Below, piece after piece: positions 11,638-23,800 of a DNA stretch of 64,000 bases. Position 1 is the first letter of the stretch. Every line of letters begins with the position of its first letter. This DNA comes from Proales similis (taxonomy: Eukaryota > Rotifera > Eurotatoria > Ploima > Proalidae), in NCBI GenBank assembly GCA_019059635.1, contig JAGVRJ010000015.1, forward strand, positions 992,001 through 1,056,000, given 5' to 3'. Below the pieces are notes generated by a model that did not search any database, was not told the origin of the DNA, and saw only the letters and a program-made list of their open reading frames with translations. The position numbers and the translations under genes are program-made.

Positions 11638-13741
11638 ATGAGCGACTTGGCCGATAGCGATAAGCCACTGCCGCCCGTGCGCAGCGAGAGTACTCGGTAA
11701 GTTTGCTGACCACCTGCATCAGCGTCAGCTGAGGCTCACACCACGTTCTGTGTAGAAATCACAAATCAAGCGCCACCAACTCGTCTGGCTACGGCTCGTT
11801 CACTGCCTCAAGTTTTGTGACACACACGTTCAAGAGCAGCAGCGGCGGCGGTGAAATGGACAAGCCGTTGCCCAAAACGCCAGAGGAGAAAAGCAAGTCG
11901 AAGCTGAAAGGTTCGAGTCTCTCTCTGTCTGTTTGTGAGAAGCCTGTTGAAAACGAGTTTTCAGTGACACTGTCGCAGTTGTCTCAGACGCTGACCAACA
12001 CGCTGTTTCCGCGCAAGCTCAACATTTCGATGCCGATAAACTTCTATCACGAGGTGCACGTGACGTTCAACCCGCACACGGGCGAGTTCGAGGTTGGTTA
12101 GCTTCGCTAGCTGTCAAGGCCGCGTCTGAAGAGGCCGTTTTTGAAAAGGGAATGCCCGACGAGTGGAGAGTGACTCTTCAGAACTCGTCAATTACTCTGA
12201 ACGAACGGCTGCAGAATCCTCAGGCGGTGATCGACGCGCTCGACTTTTATCACCATCACCACAACGACCTGCTCGCCTCGAGCAAGTACATGTACGCCAG
12301 CGACAAAAGTGAGTGACTATCAGTCGAGTGTCGGTCGCTTCTTAAACTTGCTGCTGCTGCAGATTTGTGCATAACGCCCAACCGTCACACTGGAAGCTCA
12401 ATCGACAAGAAGAGTCAACTAACCAATTCGGTAGGCCGCTCTCTCTGGCTGTCGACCGCCGTAGCCAACGAATTAAAAATTTTACAAAAATAAAAGAGCA
12501 GCGAGAACTCGTCAATAAACACAAAGAGCGACGACGAGCTTCAGCTCAGCTGCCTGAACAAACTGAGCGGTGGCGCCAGCTCGCTGTGCACAGACACGAG
12601 CAGCAAAGAGACCACAATGAATAACACGCCCATCTCACTGGCGCTCTATCAGTACGACTACAACATCAAGTCGGCGGCGAGCAAGTTCAAGGAGCACACG
12701 CCGCCGCCGGTCAGCAGTCGACCCGAAAAGACGATGAGTGTGTACACGAAACCGATTGAGAACGAGAAGCCGGCCACGCCGAGCAGTGTCAAACAGAACA
12801 ATCAACAACAGCAGACAACCTCAAACGGATCTGTGAAAAAGAAGAAAATGTCGGACGAGGAAATGCAGAGAAGATTAAAGTCGATAGTGAGCATCGGCGA
12901 TCCGAACGGCAAATACACGAAAATGGAAAAGATCGGACAGGGAGCGAGCGGAGTGGTGTACACAGCGATCGAGATAGCCACGGGACAAGAGGTGGCCATC
13001 AAGCAAATGAAACTGGCCGCACAGCCCAAGAAAGATCTGATCATCAACGAGATATTGGTAATGAAAGAGCACAAGCACCCGAACGTGGTCAACTACAAGG
13101 ACAGCTATGTGGTGGGCGAAGAGCTCTGGGTGGTCATGGAGTACTTGGCCGGCGGCAATCTGACCGACGTGGTCACCGAGACAATGATGACCGAGGCCCA
13201 TATCGCCGCCGTCTGCAAGGAAGTGCTGCAGGCGCTCGAGTTCCTGCACAGCAACCAAGTGATCCATCGCGACATCAAGTCGGACAACATTCTGCTCGGC
13301 ATGGACGGCAACGTCAAACTCACCGACTTTGGCTTTTGCGCTCAGATCTCAAACGAACGATGCAAACGCGACACGATGGTCGGCACGCCCTACTGGATGG
13401 CGCCCGAGGTAGTCTCTCGAAAGCAGTACGGTCCCAAGGTGGACATTTGGAGCTTGGGCATAATGGCCATCGAAATGGTCGACGGCGAGCCGCCCTACTT
13501 GAACGAAAGTCCCATTAAGGCGTTGTATCTGATCGCCACCAACGGCAAGCCGGCCATAGAGCGCGCCAACGAGCTCTCCGACAAGTTCATGGACTTTTTG
13601 GATCGATGTCTCGAAGTCGAGGTCGAGAAGAGGGCCACCGCCTCCGAACTGCTGAGACACCCGTTTCTCAAACTCGCCTGTCCTGTGCACCACCTCACGC
13701 CGCTGATCAAGGCGGCCAAGAGGAGTCTCCGAGGAGTCTAG
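11638..13741 (+). CDS. PAK: p21-activated kinase, group I (PAK1-3 type)
   Basis: Ser/Thr kinase activated by Rac/Cdc42, acting on actin and MAPK signalling. Exons 11638-11696, 11756-12092, 12149-12308, 12363-12430 and 12497-13741 join in phase to 622 residues. Order: N-terminal proline motif DKPLPPVR (SH3/Nck site position), a second KPLPKTP, CRIB motif near residue 110 ([13 protein letters not shown], then TGEFEGMPDEW), an autoinhibitory segment (AVIDALDFY), a low-complexity linker, and the kinase domain from about residue 348. Catalytic landmarks are intact: [36 protein letters not shown] and the activation loop [11 protein letters not shown]. The CRIB core has HVT instead of the usual HVG. 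The whole kinase domain lies in one exon. Confidence 0.95.
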
Positions 13742-14082
13742 ATCCGGTCTCGCCTGAACCTGCTCTCCTAGCTCTCTGTCTCAATGCCAACCTGTCTATG
13801 TAATTTGCATAACCTCTTCACCGCCCAGCGTCTGGCCTCCGCCTTATTTATTCAGTCGGCTGAGCGGAGCTCGATTTTATGTTTCTCATCTACTCGCAGG
13901 CATATCACGCACTCTCGTACACTTTTGCTCTGAGTTTTTGTTTTATCTAGTTTTCACTCTTCACTTTTGCGACCCTTGCCTGTTTGTCTATTCATTAAGC
14001 AACAACAACAACAACAAAAGCAAAACTAAAAACGACCACAAACAAACAAAAATTTACTTTTTATTTCGACGAAACTTTTGCG

Positions 14083-14088
14083 AATAAA
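14083..14088 (+). terminator. Probable poly(A) signal of PAK
   Basis: AATAAA 342 nt after the PAK stop, in an A/T-rich 3' UTR. Confidence 0.5.
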
Positions 14089-15524
14089 TTTTTATTTTTC
14101 GACAGCATCCTGGTCAATAGCGCTTTGAGCACGGGCTCAAGCTCGGCATTCAACTGTCAACACTGGCAGATTGAGAGAAAGCAAATTGCAATTAGAGTTC
14201 ACTCTGGTCGCCCTAGGGCTAGACAGATCCAGTTATCGGATGGTCCCACGGTGAAAATATCAATTATGGATCAGACTGCACTGCACTCAATTAAAACAGA
14301 TTATCTTTGCATTTCGAAATAAAAGCACACAATTCGACTCCCATTCGTTCGTTCGTGTTTTGAACGCTCGAAAAAGCCCGGGGCCTGTTGGGTGAAACAA
14401 AGAAAATTTTCTTCTTTTGAGCGTTCGAGATTAATTAAAAGTGTTTTTAATTGCGCGTCTATTCCCATCGCCTCGATTGAGCCAACCTCCATTTAGGTTC
14501 AAACTCAAACTGTTTTATTCTCTGCTCGTCTGCCTGCCCAGGCCAACTGCCGCGTGCATCGATGGACGATGCGGCAGAACACCAAGCATTAGTCTAATTG
14601 TACGGTTGCGTCATTGCCATTTTGGTTTTTCCAAAAGACGCCTTTCTCTCTCTCTTTTCTTTGCCTTTTCCTTTTCTTAACTGGGCGCCTTTCTAACGGC
14701 CAGAAATGAATCTTGACGGCCAGCTTTGACTTGATGATTGACTTGATACAGACGATCTGCGTGTGTGTGTGTGTGTGAGTGAGCGGCGCTGTTCTTAAGG
14801 TTTCTCAAATGATCAAAAAAAAAAGGGAGAAAATCAAGAAAAATGAAAGGTGAGGCTTAGTGCTCGAAAGCAAGCAAATTGAAAGGAGAAGCCAAACGCG
14901 CGCGCAAATTAAGCTCAGCCGAGTCAAAGGTCTGCGGACCAATAGAAGCGTAATTTGGTTTACTCCGATGATAATTAGAGCGGCGTTGTTTTGGTTGTCT
15001 ATTTTGATAGTTGGCCTATTACCGCCTTCTACTCAGCTCTGCAGGCAAATCGGGCCCAAGTCAAACATGAGCTCAAACAGAATCGAAAGAGTCAAATAGA
15101 AAGGAAGCGAGCCAGCTCGGATAGAGGACAAGAGGAAAGCGAACGCAAACTAATCTCAATGTAAATAAAGCACTCGATTCAAGTCACAACAAAACAATCT
15201 CCTGGCGCAATTCAATTGCATAATGTTGGAGGCTCAATCTGCAATCACCGGATTAGAGGCAGTGGTAAGCTGATATGGGCCAGCCTTTGTTCTCTCTCTC
15301 TTGTGGCAATAAAGCTAAGATTAACCTATTTTACGACGCACTCGAGAGTGTAGGACGACCGCACGTCGCTCTACAATTACCGTACGATCGCGTCCGACTC
15401 TCTACCGGAAGCGGTTGCGTTCACCATCAAATCGACCATTCGCCAGTCCTCCTCTTCTTGGCCGTTTGGCTTTGCATGTGTGCGTGTCGATGATGAATAT
15501 ATTGCAATCATGACGACTACGGCC

Positions 15525-15586
15525 ACGACGACGACGACGACGACGACGACGACTATGATTACGACGTCCACCACCACCACCACCAC
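15525..15586. repeat. Trinucleotide arrays (ACG)n and (CAC)n
   Basis: About nine ACG/GAC units followed after a short gap by about six CAC units. They create long artefactual frames on both strands. Confidence 0.9.
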
Positions 15587-16691
15587 GACCAAGATGATGA
15601 CTATGATGATTAGTTTTAATCAAGTTCGAGCAAGCCAGCGTGAGTGTGTCGTTCCATGCACCAAAGAACTCGTCGCTCTGGAACGCTTCTGGGAAATGAA
15701 GATTTGCTTTCATCTGCGTCTTGAGTCTTTACTGCGGCCGCTGTTTGAAGCGAATCAGGCGATGGCGCCCGCATACGAGTGCGCGCTCGTTTCAAATTTA
15801 TTTCAAACGTTCAAGTTTGCCGCTAATTCTGCTCGTCGTTCTTTACATTCACCAACCGTCTCATCGCGCCCGAGTCCCGCTTGCATGCGTTCAATCATCC
15901 CGATCGAGAATTTTCAATTTCAGAATTCCATTTCTCTCTCTCTCTTTCTGTTGGCCGATTCTCAGGCTCAGGCGCATTCTCGTTATTTTAATCAAAAAAA
16001 AAAAAACGAGACGGACGAGTTGAGAAACAAGCACAATCACGAAGCGACGAAGGAAACGGAAACAATTCGAGGTGTTTGTTCACCCCAATTCGCATATTTC
16101 TCCTTTATCCATTTGGTGGAGCAGAAAAGCGAGAACCAAGGCGGTGTTGTTCTAACGAGCAGATTTCGACCGCCGAGCAGATTGCTACCATGCTTCCTTC
16201 GCAACACCTGCCTCACAGAGCCGAGCCGACATCTTTCTGATTCATGTCACTCATTTTCTCTTTTTTTCTCTCTCTCTCTCTGGCTCTGGCTTTATATTTC
16301 TGCGACCGACGATTCGCCGCTTCTATTTCTCGTCCGCTTGACTCTGTTCAAATGAGATTTGCGTGTGATTCAGAGGTTTGCTTTTTATTTGGGAGCAACA
16401 AGACGCTCGGACGAAAAAAGAGAGAAAGAGCCAGAGAGAGAGAGGCGGTAGACAGAGAAGGGAGCTCAATGTGCTGACGACATATCAAATGCGGTCAATT
16501 CCAAAATCTGCTCTGAGAACGAATGAAATCAGATTCAGTGACTGCGATCAGACGTGCCCGGCTCACTCGAGTGCCTTTATCGTGTAAGCGAGAGCGAAGC
16601 CTGCGTGCGACGAGGCCGCTCGTGTATTATGATCACCGAATTCTAATTTAAACTTGTTGGCTTGTTGTTGAAATTTAATCACAGAGAAAAG

Positions 16692-16931
16692 AAAAAAAAA
16701 TTTTTTTTCGCTCTCAAACAAATTACTTGCCCGGGCGTCTGTTCACTCGTCTTTTGCATTCTAAGTCTGAAGAGCGACCACGAGCGGTTAACATAATAAT
16801 CGTAAGCGCAATCGGGCGACAGTTCCATTAGATAATCGTTGGTCGCATCCACACATAATTGGCAGCCGTGTTTCATCAACCAACGGAACTCTTCATGCCG
16901 AATTTGAACAAAAAAAAATTTTTTTTTTTTT
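16692..16931. other. 201-bp open segment bounded by A9T8 and A9T13 palindromic tracts
   Basis: A run of nine A then eight T (16692-16708) and a run of nine A then thirteen T (16910-16931) bracket about 200 bp that is open on the minus strand (e.g. HEEFRWLMKHGCQLCVDATN). No AG acceptor or GT donor fits at its ends, so it is not a normal exon. Its origin is unknown; a small inserted or retroposed fragment is one possibility. Confidence 0.3.
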
Positions 16932-19900
16932 GAAGACGTCGACATAATCTATGGAGCAGCATAATGGTTTCAGCCCAACAGAGAGAGAGAGAGAAGGTGA
17001 AAGAGAAAGGAGGAGAGGGAGTGAGAAAACGAAATGCTCAGCCCTGACTACTGCTGCTGCTACTGGCCCGCTCTTTCAAAAAAGAGGCGAATCTGCTTGT
17101 TGGTGTTGTTGTTGAAAAGCAAAGTGCGCATCATGTTCAGGTCGAGATTCGAATCTAATTTTAAGTGGGTTTTATGCTAATCAAAAGTGAGCAAACGGGC
17201 CAACAAGCACTGACTGGCCCTAGACAACATGTTTCTAGTTAATGAATTCGTTCGGTAACCACTAATTCATCTTCTCCTCCTATACACTCAATCTTCTTCG
17301 TCTTCAATGTATTGCTTTCATTCATAGACTTTAGAGCGATCGTTTAGTCGGCCCGTCGGACGCCTGGTTGATTCATCGACCGGCCGACTCAATTTCTAAA
17401 TCAATTAGACCAAGAGCGGACTCGTTGCTAATGAACAATTTCGATCCAATCGCCTTATCTCTCTTTCTAAGCCTTTTAAGAACATTAGCAATCGCTTATC
17501 CGCCAGATCGACCGCTCGCTCGCGTCATGACAGTTTTCAAACTCTCCATTTCTCTCTCTCTCTCGGCTCTGCTCTCACTCTCGCGTATGAAATTGCTAGC
17601 ACGCAGTTGAAGGCTATCAGAGAGCTCTCTCTCTATTTCTTTCTTCGTTCGTCGTCGTCTATTTTTCGTTCTTTACTACTCTTCTCCGCTCTGTTTGTGT
17701 TTGAAGAGGCGAATCCAGGCGCGCACCTCAGGCCCCCTCGCGCTCGAATTGCAACAAAAAAGAGAGGAGAAGAAGAAGAGTATCAGAAAGTTCAATTGCT
17801 TCGCGTCGACGCAAGCGGCCAACCTTCTCGACTTGCAATTAAGCCAACTCGATGAATGTTAAACCAACAGAGCTGGCTGGCTGGCTGGCATGCAGGCTAA
17901 TCAACTCGGCCGGATAGGTATGCACACAGCTCTAAATGTCGTGTAGGCTCGGCCGCTAGCTCACTCTACTGCTCGAGCGTCGTTTGTTAACCCATTCATT
18001 TGATCTTGCTGGCCTCGCTGGCATTCTGTTCGTAGGCAACAAAGGCAAAATGGAAAAAAAAACGAAGAAAACGGGCGTAGACGAATGAAACAAACGAACG
18101 AGACCAGCGAGCTGAAGGCGCCCTCCTCGGCCGCGTTTTTATGTTCTCTACCAAAGCGGCGGCTGTTAATCATGTTTCATTGTTCTGAAGTGCTGTTGTT
18201 AAACGCCTTTGGTAAGAATAATTGCCACCATATAATGAACTCGAGGCCGGCTATTCTTCTCCTATTCGCGCGTTCATTCTCCGACCGAGCCGACTCTTAC
18301 CGGCAAGCCACCAATCTAGCGCCTTTACCGCAGCTTATATCGCCGACCATCGCAATTCTATTCATTCATCTTTTTATTTTCTCTGTATATTTTTATACGA
18401 GAGAGAGAGAGAGTGTGTGTGTGCTAGTGTTCCAGTGTGTATGTGTGCGGTCTATGTAGTTCGGATTCAATTAGGATAAATTACTTTGAAAATTAGTTTT
18501 GTGCAGGCCAGCCTCCCTGCCGCCACCGCAAATCAACTGACTCTTCAGCTCTCCTCTTTTTTTTTTTTATTCCTTTGTTTCTATCGCTGCTTATGTTTTA
18601 TTATTGTTTTTGTAGGCGCCAGCCAGCAGTTGAGTACTGGCGCCCCTGCATGCCAATGCCTGGTCGGGTGTGGTGCGGTGCACGATCCTGATGATGATGA
18701 TGACTTGTGTGTAGACACCGCAATGGATTAGGAGGTAGGCACCCGGTGAGCTGCTTCAGCACTGGCATCATCATCATCATCTTCATTTGCTTATTTCTAA
18801 TCACTCATATCATCGTTCAGATGATTTTTGGTTGTTGCGGCTGCTGCTTGTTGTATTCAAGAAAAATAATGAAAAATTGAGAGCAAAAGAGAGAGAGGCC
18901 AGAATGATGCCAGTGATCACGATGAATAAATAGGCAACGATTCAAAGAGCTCTCCAAAGGATGCAATCATCGCCATAAAAAAAAAAGAGAAAAGAGAGAA
19001 ACAATACAAAAGTGAACTGGTCGCTGATTGAACCACCGCATGCATGTGCACTCGAAAAATTTAAGGACATTGATTCTGCTCTGCAGGAGCACCTGGACGT
19101 GCGTCTGTGCGTGCTTTGTAGCTAACAAGCGGCCAGCGAGCGAGCGAGCGTCTTGACCTAGTTGATTGAAGCTCTCTTTTTTTTTCTCAGTCGACAGGAA
19201 TTGTCATCATATTTCGAAACAGATCGGCACGATGTGTGCGCTCTCTAATCTGGATAAGCGAAATTAGAGAAGAACAGACGAACAATAGTGAAGCGAAAAA
19301 TTTCAATTCAATCGCGCAGAGAGCCGGATGCCAGCTTGGTTGCAGCTGCTCCAAAAGAACGACAACAACAGCCGACCGACTGAATTTGGCTCGTCGCAAC
19401 AAGAGAGCCTTATTTTGAAGAATTTTTGTTCAATTTCGCTCTTCAATCTGTTCGATCAGTTAGAATTGGACGCAATTTCTCAAATCGCTCGAGCGTGTAA
19501 GAATTAATTTATTTTTCATCTCCTGGCCTGGATATTCGAGCGAAAGCTGCTGCACTTGGCGCCACTCTCATGCTGCGGCAGTAATATTCATATTTGACGA
19601 CAACTCGACACCACACAGTAACAGATGCGAGCCAATTGTCATAGCGAGAAGGCCTGAGCGGGCGAGAGAAGGAAAAATGAAAAGAGCGAGAAGACGCGCG
19701 CGTCGAGAGGCAGCCACTGAGAGAGAGAGAGAGAGAAGAAGCGCAAAGGTGGCAATAAACGAAGCGCCGTGCGAGCGATAAATATTTGAGAGAGCCTCTT
19801 TGTGGCGCTCTGTGTGCTGCCTGCGTTTGCATGCAAGCGAATATTGGCGCGCCAAAATAAATATGATGCCACGTATTCAGCTGATGCGATTTGGATCATT

Positions 19901-20888
19901 GAATGCAGATTTAGCGACCTTTAGAGGCGGCGGTCGGCGCCAATTTTCTTTTCTTCGCCAGTCACACAGTTGGCGAGCGCGTGGCCAACTAGGCGCGCTT
20001 TTGGCCCTGTCGTCGCCGACAGGCCAGGTTGGCACGCACTCGTGCTGCTCTATTCTTGTTGAGCTCTAGTGATGGTCAGTCGAGAGTGCGCCCTGTTTTC
20101 CGTCAACCAGAGAGCCATAGAGAGAGAGAGAGAGCGCTGCTTGGGTTCGGCTTAATTAACTTTGATATGAGCACGTTTCATAAACACAGTCTTCGCCGGT
20201 CTAGAGGTGAACGCTGATTTTGGCGCATTTGCAGGCCAGAGTCTCTAGCGCGCTACTGCCAATGATGACGCGCCTGATTAATTGAGTCGAGCGCACAAAT
20301 TATGACCCGGTCGTACAGCGGCGGCGATGGCGGATCAAATCGAAATTCAAATATTTGAAATCATCAATTTCATAATTTGGAACTTAGACTCTCTACGGGA
20401 TCGACAATAACCGCCAATGCTAATCATCAGACATGTCAGGTTGAGAGCGCGTCAGGGACCGGGGCAAGAAAGCACAAGCAACAGAGAGAGAGAGAGAGAC
20501 GAGCGATTGAATGAAAGAGAGAGACGATGCCTGCCAATGCGATTTGGCGCTCAGAAACGGGCATCAAGCCGTCAATCGAGATTAATTCATTTTTCGTCGA
20601 TTGTTTCTGCCTTGCTTGCCATCGTATACCTGAAAGAAACATCCGATTGCATTCCTGCCCGTCCCTTTCAATTTTCTTTCTCATTTACCTTCTGTTGATT
20701 GGCTCAGGCAGCAAGTCATTCCAGCAACAAGTGTCTGCCCGAGCGATGCAGCCGCAGAGAACCAGCTTCTTAATTGTGAACGGCTATTTTGTGCTTTTAG
20801 ACAATCGATTGACCGGCGAATTTCTATGCCTGAGAACTACCGAGGCAGCGTTCTAGTCTAGGCAATTCCGTAAGCACGAGCAGAATAG

Positions 20889-23800
20889 ATGCCAGCCACA
20901 AGCGAGAAAGCATCGCCTGTTGAACCATCGCCCTCGTCATCGTCCTCATCGTCGTCATCATCATCTGGTGCTCCAAGCGAACAAGCCGGCTCGTCAGCGA
21001 CCTGCTCGTCTATGATCAACCACTCTAGCAATCAAATAAGCAGCAGCCGAGCGCCGTCTGTTCAACAGCAGCAAGCAGCAGCTGGCCCGATGCCCACTGT
21101 CCAGTATTTTCAGTATCCGAGCACAAATTCAACGCCAATGAACGCATCGCCGCTCTCGTCGCTCACCTCATCGCCGTCGACCACCAACACGCCCACATTT
21201 CTTCATCACCATTCGCACCACGCGGCGTTTCATGCCGGTGGCAGTGCCGGTGCTGCTGGCCCAGCGATTGCCATCACTCCCGGCCTCATTCAACAGCAGC
21301 AGCTGCATGCGCTGAATCCAAATTTCAAAGACACTCGATGGCTCACTCTTGAGGTGTGCCGCGAGTTTCAACGCAACAAGTGCAGTCGATCCGACGAGGA
21401 GTGCAAGTTCGCTCATCCGCCGCCACATGTCGAGGTCAACAATGGCAAAGTGATCGCCTGCTACGATTCCCTGAAGGTCAGTTGTTGCTGCTGCTTTTTG
21501 CTCTCCTCCTTCTTCTTCCTCTCTTTTGCCTTCTTCTTTCGAGCCTCGTGTCGCTTGGGCGGCCGTCCGAGTCCTTCACATTCGGCCCCTTCTGTCTCGA
21601 CAGTTATTCACGTTCAGTCAGTGCTCTATCGAGCTGATAAGATAAGAGAGCGTGAGGCACGGCCCAAATTTAGTTTGTTCGTCTTTTAAAACTCTCAGCT
21701 CTGGAATCGCCCGTTCGGTCTGAGTAGTCTCCGCTCGGTTTCGGCTCTAAACGGGCAGCATGAGCATGAGTCAGTGAGCACACGCGCCTCTAACGCTCTC
21801 TCGCTTTGTTTTGATTACGTTGCGCCGAGTATAAAATAAATAGAGAAAAAGCGTTTTTATGGCCAACGAGCGATTATATCAACAAAGCAGCTCTAAAGCA
21901 GAGACGACGACGAAAAACAAGCAAATAAATCACACCGATTGAGAAGGTTTTTTGAACAAGTTGGTCGACGACGCGCTGGCAGCGAAACAACACACAAGCA
22001 CACAGAGACTGGTTATGCTTGAGCTAAGGCGACATTGAAGCTCCTTCGATTCAGCGTCAGATTGGCCAATTGAGGACAATTGCAAGCGAGCGAATTATAC
22101 AGCCTCTGAGAGAGAGAGAGAGAGAGCGTTGCGAATAATCGATGCGCACTCGATTTAACCTCTCCCTTGGCTCTAGTGGGCATTTTTCCTTGCTTTTGTT
22201 TCTTTTTTTTTTGTTTTATTTCTCGCTCGATTTTGTCCGTGTTGGCGTTTATGAGCTTGAAACAACCTGAAACAAGTTGAGTGAAGCTATAAAATGCTGG
22301 CTATCATCATTATCATAAAAAATATTTTGCGCGATTGAGAAAACAAAGATAAGAAGAACGATAGGCGAACCAGAGAGAGAGAGAGCGACAAATGAGAAGA
22401 ACTCTTGCTCAAGAGTCAAATTTACTTTGAAAATTTCGAGCCGAGTGCTTGTTGCGAATTGATTAGGCGGCGTTGTTTGCCAATGATGGCCTAATTGTGC
22501 TCATGATCGGTCATGCTTCTCTCGTTCTTCGTACCTCTATCCCCTCTTTGCAAATTATATTCTCTTTGCTTCAAATCGTCTAATTCGTCTCTTTTGAAGA
22601 GTAAATGCACGCGGAAAGAGCCGCCCTGTAAATACTTGCATCCGCCCCAGCATCTCAAAGACCAGCTCTTGCAAAACGGCAAAAACAACCTCGTTCTGCG
22701 TCAAGTAGCGTTAGCAATGATGCAACAGCAGCCAGTGAGCGCGGCAGCCAACGGCCAGCCCTCAGCCGCCTCTTCGTCGCCTGGAGTGGCCGCGGCACAA
22801 TACATCGCCAGTCCGGTTCATCTCGGCTCGGCAGCGGGCGCGGCCGGCTACCATTCGCCAGCACAGTACATATCCCCAGGTGCTCATCATTTGGCGCAGT
22901 TCGCCCAAGCGGTCCAGCTGCCCAACGGACAAATCGTTCAGCTCATTCCGACCGGCGGAGTTCACTCGGCCGCCCACCATCCCAGTTTAATGCTGGCACC
23001 GCAGGCGCCCGCTGGCTTGTACGCAGACGCTGCTTACATGAGCCAGCCGGTCAGCACCAATCCCAACGGCTTTCTACCTCCTCAGCAACGCAGCGACCGT
23101 CTTCAGGTACTTGTTTAGTACACTCTCTTCTGCCCCCCCCCCCCCCCCCACTCTGCCTGAATGGTCTGCCTCGAGAGCGAGAGAGTCCCAGATTAATGCG
23201 ACAAATAATAAGCGAACCAGCGAGAGCCAGTTCCCGATGGTTAGTGTTTGCAGCCAATTCGCACGCTTTCTCACCCGGGAGTAGCCTGTTTGGTGTTTAT
23301 GTTGTTGCTTCTGTTTTTGTAGTCTTCTTTAGTGCGCTTCTCTTGCTAGTTTAGAGAGGACGCAGGCCAGCACTTGGACTGAAAGGCTCTCCTTGCCTGA
23401 CCGCCAAGTTGAACCCAAAGACCCAAGTGCTTGCTGCTGCGTCCTGTATTTGCTTTCTAAACTCGTTGCATGCTTGACGGTTTGTGGCCATCAAGTGAGC
23501 CCTGACTCTGCTTGTGGCCCAACCGTCAAAAACACGTTCCCCCCCACACGCACACAAAAGAGATGCTCAGATAGCCTGAGCGTCCCATTCGCCCCACCAA
23601 GAACAACAACAACAACAACTGTAACGAGTATATATTAAACAAAATCAACAGATTTGCGGCGACTATCAGAGAGGTGAATGTCACAGAGCGGCTGAGGAAT
23701 GCGACGGAGCACATCCGCCGCCGCACTGTCCAGTCGACTCGGAGAACAACCTGGTGACAGTTTGTGTCGACTTTGTGAAAGGCAAATGCGCACGCGACAC

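Larger units (their letters stand above)
13742..20888. other. Non-coding interval between PAK and muscleblind
   Basis: 7.1 kb with no exon I can support. It starts with the PAK 3' UTR. The rest has many GA/CT, GT and A-rich tracts, CTGG repeats near 17872-17888, and trinucleotide arrays at 15525-15586. Frames up to 291 codons occur (15480-16355 +) but are built on simple repeats. It likely includes 5' UTR exons and regulatory DNA of the muscleblind gene, which is large and heavily regulated in other animals; that is inference. Confidence 0.55.

Noticed and set aside
15480-16355. 291-codon plus-strand frame
   Set aside because: Its first part is translated (ACG)n/(CAC)n repeat and the rest is compositionally random, with no domain or splice context.
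16679-16945. tRNA-like B box (GTTCAAATTCGG, minus strand)
   Set aside because: No A box at proper spacing and no cloverleaf; poly-T lies directly beside it.
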